Source of the DNA: an uncultured Candidatus Melainabacteria bacterium
Lineage (GTDB): Bacteria > Cyanobacteriota > Vampirovibrionia > Gastranaerophilales > Gastranaerophilaceae
Direction: 5' to 3'
NCBI GenBank assembly: GCA_934757245.1
Contig: CAKVLH010000015.1
Coordinates: forward strand, 1 to 39,656
Length of the DNA: 39,656 nt
Below are positions 17,901 to 24,648 of the stretch, one piece after another. A model generated the notes under the pieces. That model saw nothing but the letters and a program-made list of their open reading frames with translations, searched no databases and was not told where the DNA came from. Numbering within the stretch: position 1 is the first letter of the stretch; every line of letters begins with the position of its first letter. The translations under genes were made by a program, and so were the position numbers.

Positions 17901-19460
17901 ACGATTAAAACTCTTATTCCTGAAATAACAGATGTGAATGTAAAAACATTATATAGAGTAACAAATTCAGCTGAATTTGCAGAATTATCATCAAATGACA
18001 AAAAGATTGTTGTGTTGGCTACTTTATTTTCTAATACCGCATCAACAGTACGAGATACTGCAATCAGTGCAAGCGTTTGTGCAAAACGACTTGGATTTAG
18101 TGATAAAGATGCAACAAATATTTATACTATTGTAAAAAACTCATTCTTAGTTGATGATTTTATGTCTCATAAGAAAAGCATAAAACAAAATGATTCAAGA
18201 CGTTATGCGACAATTCTTAGCAGTGAGTTGGATGAAACCTTTGAAACAGCAGCTATGGAATTGAAAAATTATGATAATTATAAAATGGCAAAAATCATTT
18301 ATACGGCTAATGAAAACTTTATTAGTGTAGATATGTTAAAAGAGTATGCACCAGAGTTATATAGAGAGTTTTTATCTCTTAGACAAAGTGGTGCAAGTCT
18401 TGAAGATGCTTTAATGAAAATAAATAATAATCCTAAAAATGTTGACATATTAGAAGATATAAAAATTAAAGCAGCCGATAAATTTGCTCCAAGCAGACGT
18501 ATGAATGCAGCATTAGAAGCCGAAATTCAAAGAATTAAATCTTCTGATGTTGTACTACCACAGACAGATATTCAAGAGTTTGTTTCAAAACAAACTCCAG
18601 AATGGAGAACTGAACATACAAAACTTGTTAATGGTAGAAAAGTTTTAGTAATCACTTCTGATGAAATTCCTAACTTCTTCCACTTATCTCATACAACTCA
18701 AGCCTATGCTATAACCGGTAGAGCTGATGCAACAACAAACATATCCAATTTTGAAGGTTTTGCAATGCTGTTTGATAATAAAACTGTATGTTGTTCTTAC
18801 AGTGGTACCGGAAAAGTCGCTTTTGTTGGTGATACTGCGTTGTTAGTAAAAGCAAACAATACATCTCAATATATTGCGCGTGGAACAGATATTTCATCAA
18901 TTGCAAAGGATGTACCAACAATGATTTCGGAATATATTTCTACAAGAGCTTCTATTGAACAAAAAGGTTTTCAATCAAAAACGACTAAAGATTTTGATAG
19001 ACAGTATTTTGCATCAATGATAAAAGAAGAATTGCAAGCCGGGTATAGAGAGCTTCTAGGAAAGAAATTAAATTTAGAAGAACAAATACGCAATGGTAAT
19101 GAAAATGTTAAAACCGAGCTAATGGCAGTGAATAAGCAAATGGAAAAAATTGATAATATTTACGCAAACAGGCTTGATGCATTAGTAAAAAAAGCAAATG
19201 GCAAAGTAATAGATTTTCAATTTATTAGAGAAAATGACCCTGTTTTAGCAAATGCGTATGAAAAAGTTTTGTCATATATTAATACAGAACATCGCGGAAA
19301 TGACGGTTTAATGAGAACTGAATATCATAACGAAGTTTTAGCCAGCAATTTAAAACCGGTAGGTATTACGGTAAAATCTGAAAAAGCACTGTATGAATTA
19401 ACTGATGATTATCTAAAAAAAGCTGAAGATGAAAATTGGCCTATTGTGATTTTAAAATAA
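11919..19460 (+). CDS. Giant 2513-aa uncharacterised protein with EF-hand and HD domain
   Basis: I do not recognise this protein as a whole. Residues 42-53 (DDNKDGCLEKSE) form a textbook EF-hand loop, so calcium binding is likely. About 608-690 is hydrophobic and Ala/Gly-rich (VKLAAITIVSILITRS), either a membrane segment or a buried helix bundle. Around 1100-1190 lies an HD phosphohydrolase domain with H1102, H1109 and the H1141-D1142 doublet (HDIGK). Its EYTLDVHTL lead resembles the HD domains of GlnD-type proteins. About 1370-1750 is all-helical with recurring units of the form LLxxGVxxxxhxxII, suggesting a solenoid. The last 250 residues are a mixed domain with long helices. There is no signal peptide. 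AGGAAGGA precedes the ATG. Residues about 908-921 come from a dispersed DNA repeat. The gene is monocistronic. Confidence 0.75.
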   Translation: MGFGDYNIQQGNGRKEKLGDIKQGVRREQIDAKLQNLFDTYDDNKDGCLEKSELDTIFQHLADFAGEDKTLDSVENGQINSQFKEKMNIENADFMGFVKSVSTASADIIETKEKQTPDGGKEVTTTYNDGTVETISYYPDGEFKFKKIVKNSVSVLSETQKTNASQALGNTPTVTVVASKKARAKIPNIENAIKELIEDGAAAADVAKKYKIDKNKLLEYYNSLLAPVSDDMLTFYGDEATFKKLRKYVANNAEITVATLNNENPEQQVTIVSHKTKNGNFYRAYDKYGDAITTKDLHDVFGITDVRATEDGAFRFVTDNSGSVKISQAATRQGNAVVYSTTLKDYLNTQAPQVSVAVSKKVGPVEFSQRAQAEIEIKQAILQHFVDSRQEVQEYLKSMGILDDIGASINVVFGGNILELLKKYQNTASQALRLNAAKSQMDADNSLYLNDFKETTGLNASTEACTKFYNTIMQYQNATILKDRIEILDKAMLEINAYQDDVKLQKQVGRQAQGLNTENHIANAKALLLQYFGGDQKAVNMLVDNNQPEAVIETIKGIKADTDKQYQSVLAGKKYDDVKADYQNQYKSIYGTDFVPDDLTDKVMDAKATGSFVKLAAITIVSILITRSPAMAQINGAIAGSAEATGAAANLMRTLVARYGQTAVAQGVKFAMTSGTLATDVGLTLLNQVTSERGFNGEELWESTKASAKFIYFGAYVGGPLAQAVSQRLGKIGVTAKMFKGGAKSANGAMQTTTIAGDKLMQNLVKGGNQILTKGGAFLTDVAAFTGLEVVTDGADLLAAGKEQLEFLPKLKIMNGIIEYVLGGRVHAGMVKAKMDAAIEQSGVKNWTIKEIKTPTKTMYEVEVAKGMPKARFANSNDLATAMLEAVAGKYEKLFNAAIGEKQKADTTPHHNPLPQGAREQSGAREQRKVREKGVKVLEGGVTADELTEVAPFARHLEDRVTDPIAILGSDMASRASKQSFDLSKYEQTGLPLKYSRREFTQKLKDLVNNMPIEEQQAILKKFNIELIYTGNSFELADIPKLPKNSELKTSLERQIKVEIENFVKNNEFQIDNAEMKAFLDDFIKVAPEFLLTVGKKQHATHEYTLDVHTLKVLQNTMEHPEYKNLSSEEKLILNMATMLHDIGKRFIDPKTPDQTHASNSQKYAISLLDRFNLDSNMKQRIVKLIENHEFFKDYNQVYTAYIAEQEYNTKNEQSAKENGWSYTPRQEWEKIFKDRVKYHAGQFANLQDARLAKILTFADLKSVNPDGKFTKTEFDKSNNNVEVEYNGFEKMVTSTHSNKEFQDYIDKSISFIETELASNKDGKIGDELVYATELKNTSKKLFGTDDFFERIACERNKQYGVHRSDYEYILNVRQQLLDAGVKAKDISNLLSKIIKYDNHFSIEKTDAFLKTYLNNKDFIASYDKSSRRRYSSVIDRFRNAEELQAFIDLETQQATLGKTFDEFGIKDSNDQKLLTNALYTEQKGGQKVFNKDAHSAMVELLKTKKYSTREVYSIITNSYSLNYHRWNLRSNDNAHSEFNKQLHNTILEFAKEESVDRAINDAQLCFVSATPESGWVLAPELLNAVKEFNKMGITNKKFISDLFDYNYKDGKNQHAQTRELESITKNEKYDRAKEFAKQGFEGHKLQIIVNTCEFINDKAVYSKEVQQKIAELVKRGVYEEFSSCQRIIENLFDYSYEGFGGQVRERKFNNDNYNFFIKMLDTGVDAKTLENIVIAAYSRPSYAEDAAPSKMLETGRFSKRKVEGLVNFFKEVGFDKIPYNYYESLNNIAESFMDIVELTPEESAKMVDYSFTAGIEFKLGKMDDGMAPFLYVNKDKYAKALDYYKKGVNLDAIKELTQNSSLYDNLKSEKDLSYIKTQGDALLVANFWNLKDVKSIEELSNSEKMNLMTEMMINKSAFENNNVSDRIQLLPKTSEGYAAMMKNLAHSFGFDKPAYSAQERTAIDTQISNVTNHLKNVKPSALDNDVAVANFVNTIKTLIPEITDVNVKTLYRVTNSAEFAELSSNDKKIVVLATLFSNTASTVRDTAISASVCAKRLGFSDKDATNIYTIVKNSFLVDDFMSHKKSIKQNDSRRYATILSSELDETFETAAMELKNYDNYKMAKIIYTANENFISVDMLKEYAPELYREFLSLRQSGASLEDALMKINNNPKNVDILEDIKIKAADKFAPSRRMNAALEAEIQRIKSSDVVLPQTDIQEFVSKQTPEWRTEHTKLVNGRKVLVITSDEIPNFFHLSHTTQAYAITGRADATTNISNFEGFAMLFDNKTVCCSYSGTGKVAFVGDTALLVKANNTSQYIARGTDISSIAKDVPTMISEYISTRASIEQKGFQSKTTKDFDRQYFASMIKEELQAGYRELLGKKLNLEEQIRNGNENVKTELMAVNKQMEKIDNIYANRLDALVKKANGKVIDFQFIRENDPVLANAYEKVLSYINTEHRGNDGLMRTEYHNEVLASNLKPVGITVKSEKALYELTDDYLKKAEDENWPIVILK
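14641..14681 (-). repeat. CCCTCTCC-type palindromic repeat inside the giant gene
   Basis: Read on the minus strand this segment aligns with the intergenic element at 22118-22166: TTCCCTC...GAGGGTTA...GAGGGG. In the plus-strand gene it encodes HHNPLPQGARE, the peptide typically seen when such repeats enter coding DNA. The reading frame is kept. The following GAREQ..VREKG residues may also derive from repeat sequence. Confidence 0.8.
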
Positions 19461-19467
19461 AAAAGAT

Positions 19468-19500
19468 AGGCGCGAGCGAAGCTCGCGCCTTTGGATTATT
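19468..19500 (+). terminator. Terminator of the giant gene
   Basis: Perfect 10-bp GC-rich stem AGGCGCGAGC-(GA/A loop)-GCTCGCGCCT at 19468-19490, followed by a broken T-tract. It also faces the convergent gene that ends at 19522. Confidence 0.75.
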
Positions 19501-19521
19501 TTTAATTGATTATTTTATATC

Positions 19522-19866
19522 CTAAAAAGGTTTTGTTTGGTTTAATTTAGCTCTCAACTCTCTAAATCTTGCGATATCTTCTTGAGTTTTTGGAGTTTCT
19601 CTAAACAAAGCTTGAGATGTCGGGTGAACCATGCGGATTGAATCCATGTGGATTTCTAAGAATTCATATCTTTTTGGTGGTTGATTAGAATTCTTTGCAT
19701 AAATTTCAACATTTGTTACCGCTAAAAATCTTCTGTCAGAATTATTCAAAAGTTCTGTCAATTGTCTGTTTGCAGCAACTGCGCTTGAAACATACACAGT
19801 ACCTTTAATATCATCTGTATCTGTTAAAATAATTACTTCTACTGGTATCATATCTTTGTTTGGCAT
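19522..19866 (-). CDS. Small conserved protein, possibly DUF6812-like
   Basis: This 114-residue soluble protein has no signal peptide and no cysteines. It has a beta-rich first half (VEVIILTDTDDIKGTVYVSS), then RQLTELLNNSDRRFLAVTNVEIY, where a surface-expression pattern of alternating hydrophobics suggests a small barrel. The layout (modify-or-sense loop, LTELLN, FLAVTNVEIY) reminds me of the DUF6812 family, but I hold this loosely. The C-terminal 35 residues are a charged helix. AGAGGA lies seven bases before the ATG. The gene is alone, convergent with the giant gene and divergent from the TonB-C protein at 20077. Confidence 0.6.
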   Translation of the reverse strand: MPNKDMIPVEVIILTDTDDIKGTVYVSSAVAANRQLTELLNNSDRRFLAVTNVEIYAKNSNQPPKRYEFLEIHMDSIRMVHPTSQALFRETPKTQEDIARFRELRAKLNQTKPF

Positions 19867-20041
19867 TGATTTTCCTCTCTTATTATTTACAATTTTATAA
19901 TAATTTATTCATTCTGTCTAGTGGGAAGATTGAAATCGTTTAAGCTTTATACCTTTCTTCTTACAATACGGTACGCAAGTGTACACATCCTACGGTGCGT
20001 TATACTTTTCAGCGTGCTGTTATTGCGAAGCTCGTTTTTAC

Positions 20042-20070
20042 TTAAATTCTTTTGCCAAATGTGGTATAAT
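20042..20070 (+). promoter_or_regulatory. Promoter abutting the ATG of the TonB-C protein
   Basis: TATAAT at 20065-20070 follows TTAAAT (20042-20047) after 17 bp. The predicted start, six to seven bases downstream, coincides with the ATG at 20077, so the mRNA would have no leader. No Shine-Dalgarno fits between them. Confidence 0.55.
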
Positions 20071-20076
20071 CTTAGT

Positions 20077-20439
20077 ATGAAAAAGTTTTTAGTTTTATTA
20101 TCATTAATTACATTGCCAATTTTTGCCGGTGAAATTTCAAATTCTCAAACTACCTCAAAGCAGATAGAAAATTTAAATCAGTATTTTGAATACTTACCAA
20201 ATGCTGTTCACAAGAATTGGACACCATACAAAGCAAATGAGGATTACGAAGTAACTGTTCAGTTCAGAGTTATGAAAAATGGAACAATTACAGAACCGTT
20301 TATAGTTAATTCTACAAACAAAAATGCAAATCCAGCAGTTTTGAATGCTGTAAAATCAGGCGCTCCATATCTGCCATTGCCTGCTAAATACCTCGGAGAA
20401 AGTGTAAATACCCAAGTTCTGCTAAAATACATGAAATAA
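20077..20439 (+). CDS. Secreted TonB C-terminal-domain protein
   Basis: This 120-residue protein has a clear signal peptide (MKKFLVLLSLITLPIFAGE) and a single TonB/TolA C-terminal domain. The domain shows VHKNWTPY, then VTVQFRVMKNGTITEPFIVNST, then AVLNAVKSGAPYLPLPAKY. It lacks the membrane anchor and Pro-rich spacer of a working TonB, so it probably acts in the periplasm rather than coupling the proton motive force. An upstream extension from GTG 19921 adds an unlikely hydrophobic stretch and would cross the promoter, so ATG 20077 is preferred. The gene is short and isolated, and the full TonB-ExbBD set lies 4-7 kb away. Confidence 0.75.
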   Translation: MKKFLVLLSLITLPIFAGEISNSQTTSKQIENLNQYFEYLPNAVHKNWTPYKANEDYEVTVQFRVMKNGTITEPFIVNSTNKNANPAVLNAVKSGAPYLPLPAKYLGESVNTQVLLKYMK

Positions 20440-20561
20440 CATCAAAAAAGTGCTTGTTCTGATATCTTTTACTTCAAATTGAAAATCTTTTGCTCTTTAC
20501 TTTTTATCCTTTTTGTAGTAATTTCAAGGGTATAAATCAATATAAAATTATTTAGAAATAG

Positions 20562-20612
20562 GGAGCTCGAAGAAGATTTAACTTATACAAGGGCGAAATT
20601 CCAAAAAGCTCC
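20562..20612 (+). promoter_or_regulatory. Hairpin in the fba leader
   Basis: GGAGCT (20562-20567) can pair with AGCTCC (20607-20612) across a 39-nt loop, in the leader of the aldolase gene. The AT-rich box TATAAA/TAAAAT at 20531-20548 upstream is a possible -10. A regulatory role is speculative. Confidence 0.3.
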
Positions 20613-20636
20613 AAATGTTAGAAAAGGAGAACTCAC

Positions 20637-21596
20637 ATGAGTGAAAGAAAATTAGTAGGAACAGGCGAAATGTTCAAAAAAGCATTAGCTGGCGGATACG
20701 CTATCGGTGCTTACAACGTTAACAACATGGAAATTTTGCAAGGTATTGCAGAAGCTGCTGAAGAAACAAGATCACCAATCATTCTTCAAGTTTCAGCTGG
20801 TGCTAGAAAATATGCTAACCAAACTTACCTTATCAAATTGGTAGAAGCTGCTCTAGCTACAACTACAGTTCCTATAGCTCTTCACCTTGACCACGGTGCA
20901 GATTTCGAAATTTGTAAAGCTTGTATCGACGGTGGTTTCTCATCAGTTATGATTGACGGTTCAAGATTCCCATTCGAAGAAAACGTAGCTTTGACTAAGA
21001 AAGTTGTTGAATACGCTCACGAAAGAGGAGTTTCAGTTGAAGCTGAACTTGGTAAACTTGCTGGTGTTGAAGATGACGTTAACGTTGATGCTAAAGATGC
21101 TAAGTACACTAACGTTCACGAAGCTGTTGAATTCGTTAAACAAACTGGTTGCGATTCTCTAGCTATCGCTATCGGTACTTCTCACGGTGCTTACAAATTC
21201 AAAGGTGAAGCTAAATTAGACTTCGATAGATTAAAAGAAATTAAAGATGCTTTGAAAGAAGCTGGTTTCGGCGATTACCCAATCGTTCTTCACGGTTCAT
21301 CTTCAGTTCCTGCTGAATTCGTTGCTAAATGTAACAAATACGGCGGTAACTTACCAGATGCTCAAGGTGTTCCAGAAGATATGCTTAACTATGCTTCTAA
21401 ACACGGTGTAGCTAAAATTAACATCGATACAGACTTGAGATTAGCTATGACTTCTACTATCAGAGAATTCTTTATAGAACATCCAGAAAAATTTGACCCA
21501 CGTGAATACATGGGACCTGGTAGAACTGCTGTTAAAGAAATGGTTATGCACAAAATGCGTGACGTTCTTGGTACAGCTGGCCACGCTGATGACTAA
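20637..21596 (+). CDS. fba: Class II fructose-bisphosphate aldolase
   Basis: The enzyme cleaves fructose 1,6-bisphosphate to glyceraldehyde 3-phosphate and dihydroxyacetone phosphate in glycolysis, and runs in reverse in gluconeogenesis. The 319-residue protein has GAYNVNNMEILQGI at the start, the zinc-binding HLDHG motif, the EAELG loop, IGTSHGAYKF with a second zinc histidine, and LHGSSSVP and KINIDTDLR, which bind phosphate. The catalytic set is complete and the pattern fits the zinc-dependent class IIB enzymes. AAGGAG lies about seven bases before the ATG. Codon use is highly biased, as in strongly expressed genes. It is monocistronic with a strong terminator. Confidence 0.96.
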   Translation: MSERKLVGTGEMFKKALAGGYAIGAYNVNNMEILQGIAEAAEETRSPIILQVSAGARKYANQTYLIKLVEAALATTTVPIALHLDHGADFEICKACIDGGFSSVMIDGSRFPFEENVALTKKVVEYAHERGVSVEAELGKLAGVEDDVNVDAKDAKYTNVHEAVEFVKQTGCDSLAIAIGTSHGAYKFKGEAKLDFDRLKEIKDALKEAGFGDYPIVLHGSSSVPAEFVAKCNKYGGNLPDAQGVPEDMLNYASKHGVAKINIDTDLRLAMTSTIREFFIEHPEKFDPREYMGPGRTAVKEMVMHKMRDVLGTAGHADD

Positions 21597-21621
21597 TCAG
21601 TTATACGCGTTTTAGAAAAGG

Positions 21622-21657
21622 CAGAGGATGATATTAAATCATCCTCTGTTTTTTTTT
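21622..21657 (+). terminator. fba terminator
   Basis: Perfect 11-bp stem CAGAGGATGAT (21622-21632) with its complement at 21638-21648, loop ATTAA, then nine T residues. Confidence 0.95.
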
Positions 21658-21759
21658 GTGTAGCATGTTATTTTATTTAAAAATTGTGTTAAGAATTGTT
21701 AAGAAAATCATACGTATTGATGATTTTATTTCAGAAAACAACTGCTAATATATATCTAT

Positions 21760-21834
21760 ACTCCTTAAAAAACGACGATACACATATCCCTAATCAACAG
21801 CTATGCACGATAAAAAGTTCATAGCTTTTTTTTT
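21760..21834 (+). ncRNA. Candidate small RNA with its own terminator
   Basis: After the fba terminator a second terminator appears with no ORF before it: AGCTATG (21799-21805), a 14-nt loop, CATAGCT (21820-21826) and nine T residues. An AT-rich TATATC/TATACT box around 21750-21762 could start a transcript of about 70 nt. Its short length and the intact terminator suggest a small RNA, but a relic terminator is equally possible. Confidence 0.35.
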
Positions 21835-21838
21835 GCGG

Positions 21839-22080
21839 TGCTACGCACGTAGGCATTGGGGCGGATGACAAAAGCTAAACGACTAGCTTAATTTAGACCT
21901 ACAGGTCATCCTTAAGGCAAAGGCTATAAGTTGTGCGTGTTTTATAATGCTACGCACGTAGACATTGGGACGGATGACAAAAGGTAAACGACTAGCTTAA
22001 TTTAGACCTACAGGTCATCCTTTAGGTAAAGACTATGAGTTGGACGTATTATTATACGGTGCTACGCACGTAGTAGGCTG
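21839..22080 (+). repeat. Tandem ~110-bp repeat with nested hairpins, two full copies and a partial third
   Basis: Units begin with TGCTACGCACGTAG at 21839, 21948 and 22060, giving steps of 109 and 112 bp. Copies one and two are nearly identical for their first 80 bp, and the third is only the opening motif plus about 20 diverged bases. Each full unit holds GGATGAC facing GTCATCC. Inside this lie AAGCTA/TAGCTT (one mismatch in copy two) and GACCT-AC-AGGTC. A single opening motif also lies after rpsH at 7988. No ORF occurs here. Confidence 0.85.
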
Positions 22081-22117
22081 AGCGGAGGACAAGGCATGAG
22101 ACTACTGATTATTTAAA

Positions 22118-22166
22118 CAAGTCTCGGTCATTCCCTCTCCTTACAGGAGAGGGTTAGGGAGAGGTG
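22118..22166 (+). repeat. CCCTCTCC-type palindromic repeat
   Basis: CAAGTCTCGGTCATTCCCTCTCC followed by GGAGAGGGTTAGGGAGAGG. The same element is found at 34271-34316 and, inverted, at 39584-39651, with shorter copies at 26500-26534, 25752-25775 and inside the giant gene. Its ends pair as CCCTCTCC/GGAGAGGG. Confidence 0.85.
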
Positions 22167-22240
22167 AAAGCAAGTAAAAATTAAGGTAAAGATTTTTAAT
22201 TCACTCCTAAACCCGTAAGTATGTTTACTAATCAAAAGCA

Positions 22241-22269
22241 TTTACCCCCCGGTTTATTCGTGCTATCAT
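22241..22269 (+). promoter_or_regulatory. Candidate promoter of the PMM/PGM gene
   Basis: TTTACC (22241-22246) and TATCAT (22264-22269) are spaced by 17 bp, about 28 bp ahead of the start codon. The rest of the 22167-22240 stretch shows no feature. Confidence 0.35.
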
Positions 22270-22296
22270 AAAAGCAGAGAATAACTGGAGGATATG

Positions 22297-23769
22297 ATGT
22301 TAAAAGAATCAGCATTTGGCAAAAATGATATTAGAGGAATATACGGCGACGATATTACAGAAGAATTATTCTATTATACAGGTCGTGGATTTGTTCAATT
22401 TTTAGCGAAAGAAACAAAGAAACAGCCTTCTGAAATCTGGATAAGTGTTTGCCGAGATGCGAGACTTCATTCTCCTGCTTTGTCTAAAGCTTTAATTGAA
22501 GGTGTACGTTCTTGTGGCGCTAATGTTGTTGATATGGGCTTAGCACCAACTCCAATCGGATATTATTCAGAAGTAGTTGGGCTTCCACCATTTATTACAA
22601 AATACATGCCGGTTACAGGCGCAATGATTATTACTGCGAGTCATAATCCAAGTCAATATAACGGTCTAAAAATGACTTATGCAAAACAATCTTTAAACGA
22701 AGAACAAATTAAAGTTGTAAAAGATTTAACAATGGAAGAATATAAGCTTGCAATTCCGCCTGTTCCATTCGGAATTCTAAACGAGTATGATTTAATTCCT
22801 GATTACATTGAAGATATGACAAAGCGCTTCGGGCGTGTAGGCGAAGGAATTAAAGTTGTTGTAGATAGTGCAAACGCTACTGGTGGGGTAGTTGCACCTA
22901 AATTATACAGAGCTTTGGGTTGTGAAGTCGTAGAACTTTATTCAATGCCTGACGGTCGTTTTCCGCACCACCATCCAAATCCTAGTGATGAAAAAACTTT
23001 GAACGATATAAAAAAAGCTGTTGTCGCTAATAAAGCTGATATCGGAATTGCGTTCGACGGTGACAGCGACAGAATAGGTGTAATTGATTCTGACGGCAAT
23101 TCAATGACTGGTGATAAATTACTTTTAATCTACGCGGAAGAAGTTATCAAAGAATATAATGAAAAAGGTATTAAGCCTGTAATTGTATCAGAAGTTAAAT
23201 GCTCTCAAGCGTTGTACGATACGATTAATGAAACCGGTGGTGTTGCAGTTATGTGTAAAACAGGGCATGGTTATATCAAATCAAAAATGAAAGAAACCGG
23301 TGCTGTATTAGCGGGAGAAATGAGCGGACACACGTTCTTTAAAGATAAATATTACGGATTTGATGACGCGGTTTATGCAGGTTGCAGAATTATAGAAATT
23401 GTTGCCAAGAAGAAAAAAGAAAATCCTAATTTCAAGATTCGCGAGCTTTTAGCACCATTTGATGCTCTATATTGTTCTTCAGAAGTTCGCTTACCTTGCC
23501 CAAATTCTTTGAAGGCGCAAACTTTGGAAGAATTTAAGAAGGTTATTGCAGAAACTCCGGATTTCTTTGGCACTACAATCAAAGATATTATTACTCTTGA
23601 TGGTATGAGAATTGTATTTGAAAAAGGCTTTGCTCTAATTCGTCAAAGTAATACCGAACCTGTGTTTACTTTGAGATTTGAAGCAGATTCTAAAGATAAT
23701 GCGCAAAAATATGAAGATTTAATGGTTAATAAGCTTTTAGAAATTATTAAAGAAATTTCTAAAGCATAA
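22297..23769 (+). CDS. Phosphomannomutase/phosphoglucomutase
   Basis: This alpha-D-phosphohexomutase moves phosphate between the C1 and C6 positions of glucose or mannose. It feeds glycogen, polysaccharide or nucleotide-sugar synthesis. The four-domain protein (490 residues) carries the phosphoserine loop TASHNP (S115), the metal loop DGDSDR (254-259), the sugar-recognition loop GEMSGH (340-345) and the C-terminal phosphate clamp RQSNTEPVFTLRFE. GEMSGH is the bifunctional PMM/PGM signature of the AlgC/ManB type. GGAGG at 22287-22291 is five bases from ATG 22297 but only two from ATG 22294, so the second ATG is chosen. The gene is monocistronic and convergent with the membrane gene ending at 23826. 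Confidence 0.92.
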   Translation: MLKESAFGKNDIRGIYGDDITEELFYYTGRGFVQFLAKETKKQPSEIWISVCRDARLHSPALSKALIEGVRSCGANVVDMGLAPTPIGYYSEVVGLPPFITKYMPVTGAMIITASHNPSQYNGLKMTYAKQSLNEEQIKVVKDLTMEEYKLAIPPVPFGILNEYDLIPDYIEDMTKRFGRVGEGIKVVVDSANATGGVVAPKLYRALGCEVVELYSMPDGRFPHHHPNPSDEKTLNDIKKAVVANKADIGIAFDGDSDRIGVIDSDGNSMTGDKLLLIYAEEVIKEYNEKGIKPVIVSEVKCSQALYDTINETGGVAVMCKTGHGYIKSKMKETGAVLAGEMSGHTFFKDKYYGFDDAVYAGCRIIEIVAKKKKENPNFKIRELLAPFDALYCSSEVRLPCPNSLKAQTLEEFKKVIAETPDFFGTTIKDIITLDGMRIVFEKGFALIRQSNTEPVFTLRFEADSKDNAQKYEDLMVNKLLEIIKEISKA

Positions 23770-23793
23770 GATTTGTGTAATTAAATATCAAAA

Positions 23794-23825
23794 GGGCAAT
23801 TGATTTTTCAGTTGCTCTTTTTTTG
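23794..23825. terminator. Terminator after the PMM/PGM gene
   Basis: GGGCAATTG (23794-23802) pairs with CAGTTGCTC (23809-23817), nine pairs including two G-T wobbles, then a T-run. A-rich DNA on the other side may let it serve the convergent gene too. Confidence 0.8.
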
Positions 23826-24629
23826 TTAGCCTTCTGCTGGAGGGGCGATTGTACCTAGTAAATACGCATAAACGTATAATGAATATAAGTATTGTAAATA
23901 AGAAATTGTGAGATATACAAGCAATTTTATAATATTTAGCATACTCATTTGGTTTGCAATATCTCGAATTCCTAACGCTGTTGCAATTAAAGATAATAAA
24001 AATGAAGTAGTTGCATAAAATAATACATACAGCAATGTATTCCAGATATATTTGCCGGTATAATTCCCCATAATGTGAACAGCTTTTCTTATATTCCAAA
24101 CGGCAAATATGGAATCTCTAGCTGCGTAATTCCACAGCAGTGCAGGAATAAACATTAGTATAAATACATAAAATACAATAATTGTTTGTGGAGGTAAATT
24201 CGATAAAGTAGTAGTCCAAGTGCTTCCTGCTAAAATCAATCCAAATGGCAATACCATCATTGTTGTTGCGACACAAGAGGCTATTCCTCGCCAAATAAAC
24301 TTTCCTGTATTTAATTCCGGAAACTCTACCTTAAATACTTCTTTAATTTTTCCATTAAAAACTGTTGCGGATGTAATATCCCATTCTCTAGAAATAATGT
24401 TTGCTGTAACATTCCAGAAATAGCCTTGTGCGCACAGAAATGGAATTATAAAAAGTATAATTGCAATGCTTGGTAGAACTACTGTCCAAACAGAATTGCT
24501 TAATAGATATTCAGAAGTAAGAAGCAAAGCTATTCCTAAAAGATAAAACTTTACAAATATAAAGAATAAGTACTTAACTTGTTCTTTAAAATTTTCTGTT
24601 GTGAACATCCAGCTAAAAGGTTTGAACAT
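23826..24629 (-). CDS. Multipass membrane protein, DUF4013-like
   Basis: This 267-residue integral membrane protein has about six hydrophobic segments (roughly 22-40, 47-68, 108-133, 146-163, 195-220 and 230-255). The short soluble N-terminus MFKPFSWMFTTENF, followed by paired hydrophobic helices and the NIRKAVHIMGNYTGKYIWNTLLY segment, resembles DUF4013 proteins, which have no established function. No transport or catalytic motif is seen. It lies downstream of the TonB-ExbB-ExbD genes on the same strand, but a 155-bp gap containing a long inverted repeat separates them. Co-transcription is possible, not shown. No strong Shine-Dalgarno is visible. Confidence 0.5.
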   Translation of the reverse strand: MFKPFSWMFTTENFKEQVKYLFFIFVKFYLLGIALLLTSEYLLSNSVWTVVLPSIAIILFIIPFLCAQGYFWNVTANIISREWDITSATVFNGKIKEVFKVEFPELNTGKFIWRGIASCVATTMMVLPFGLILAGSTWTTTLSNLPPQTIIVFYVFILMFIPALLWNYAARDSIFAVWNIRKAVHIMGNYTGKYIWNTLLYVLFYATTSFLLSLIATALGIRDIANQMSMLNIIKLLVYLTISYLQYLYSLYVYAYLLGTIAPPAEG

Positions 24630-24648
24630 GTGTTTGTCTTTCTTTTTT

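Noticed and set aside
19921..20076. Extended start of the TonB-C protein
   Set aside because: Adds a non-conserved hydrophobic segment and would run through the likely promoter; signal peptide begins at 20077.
21839..22080. CRISPR array
   Set aside because: Units are about 110 bp with no short direct repeat/variable spacer pattern and no cas genes nearby.
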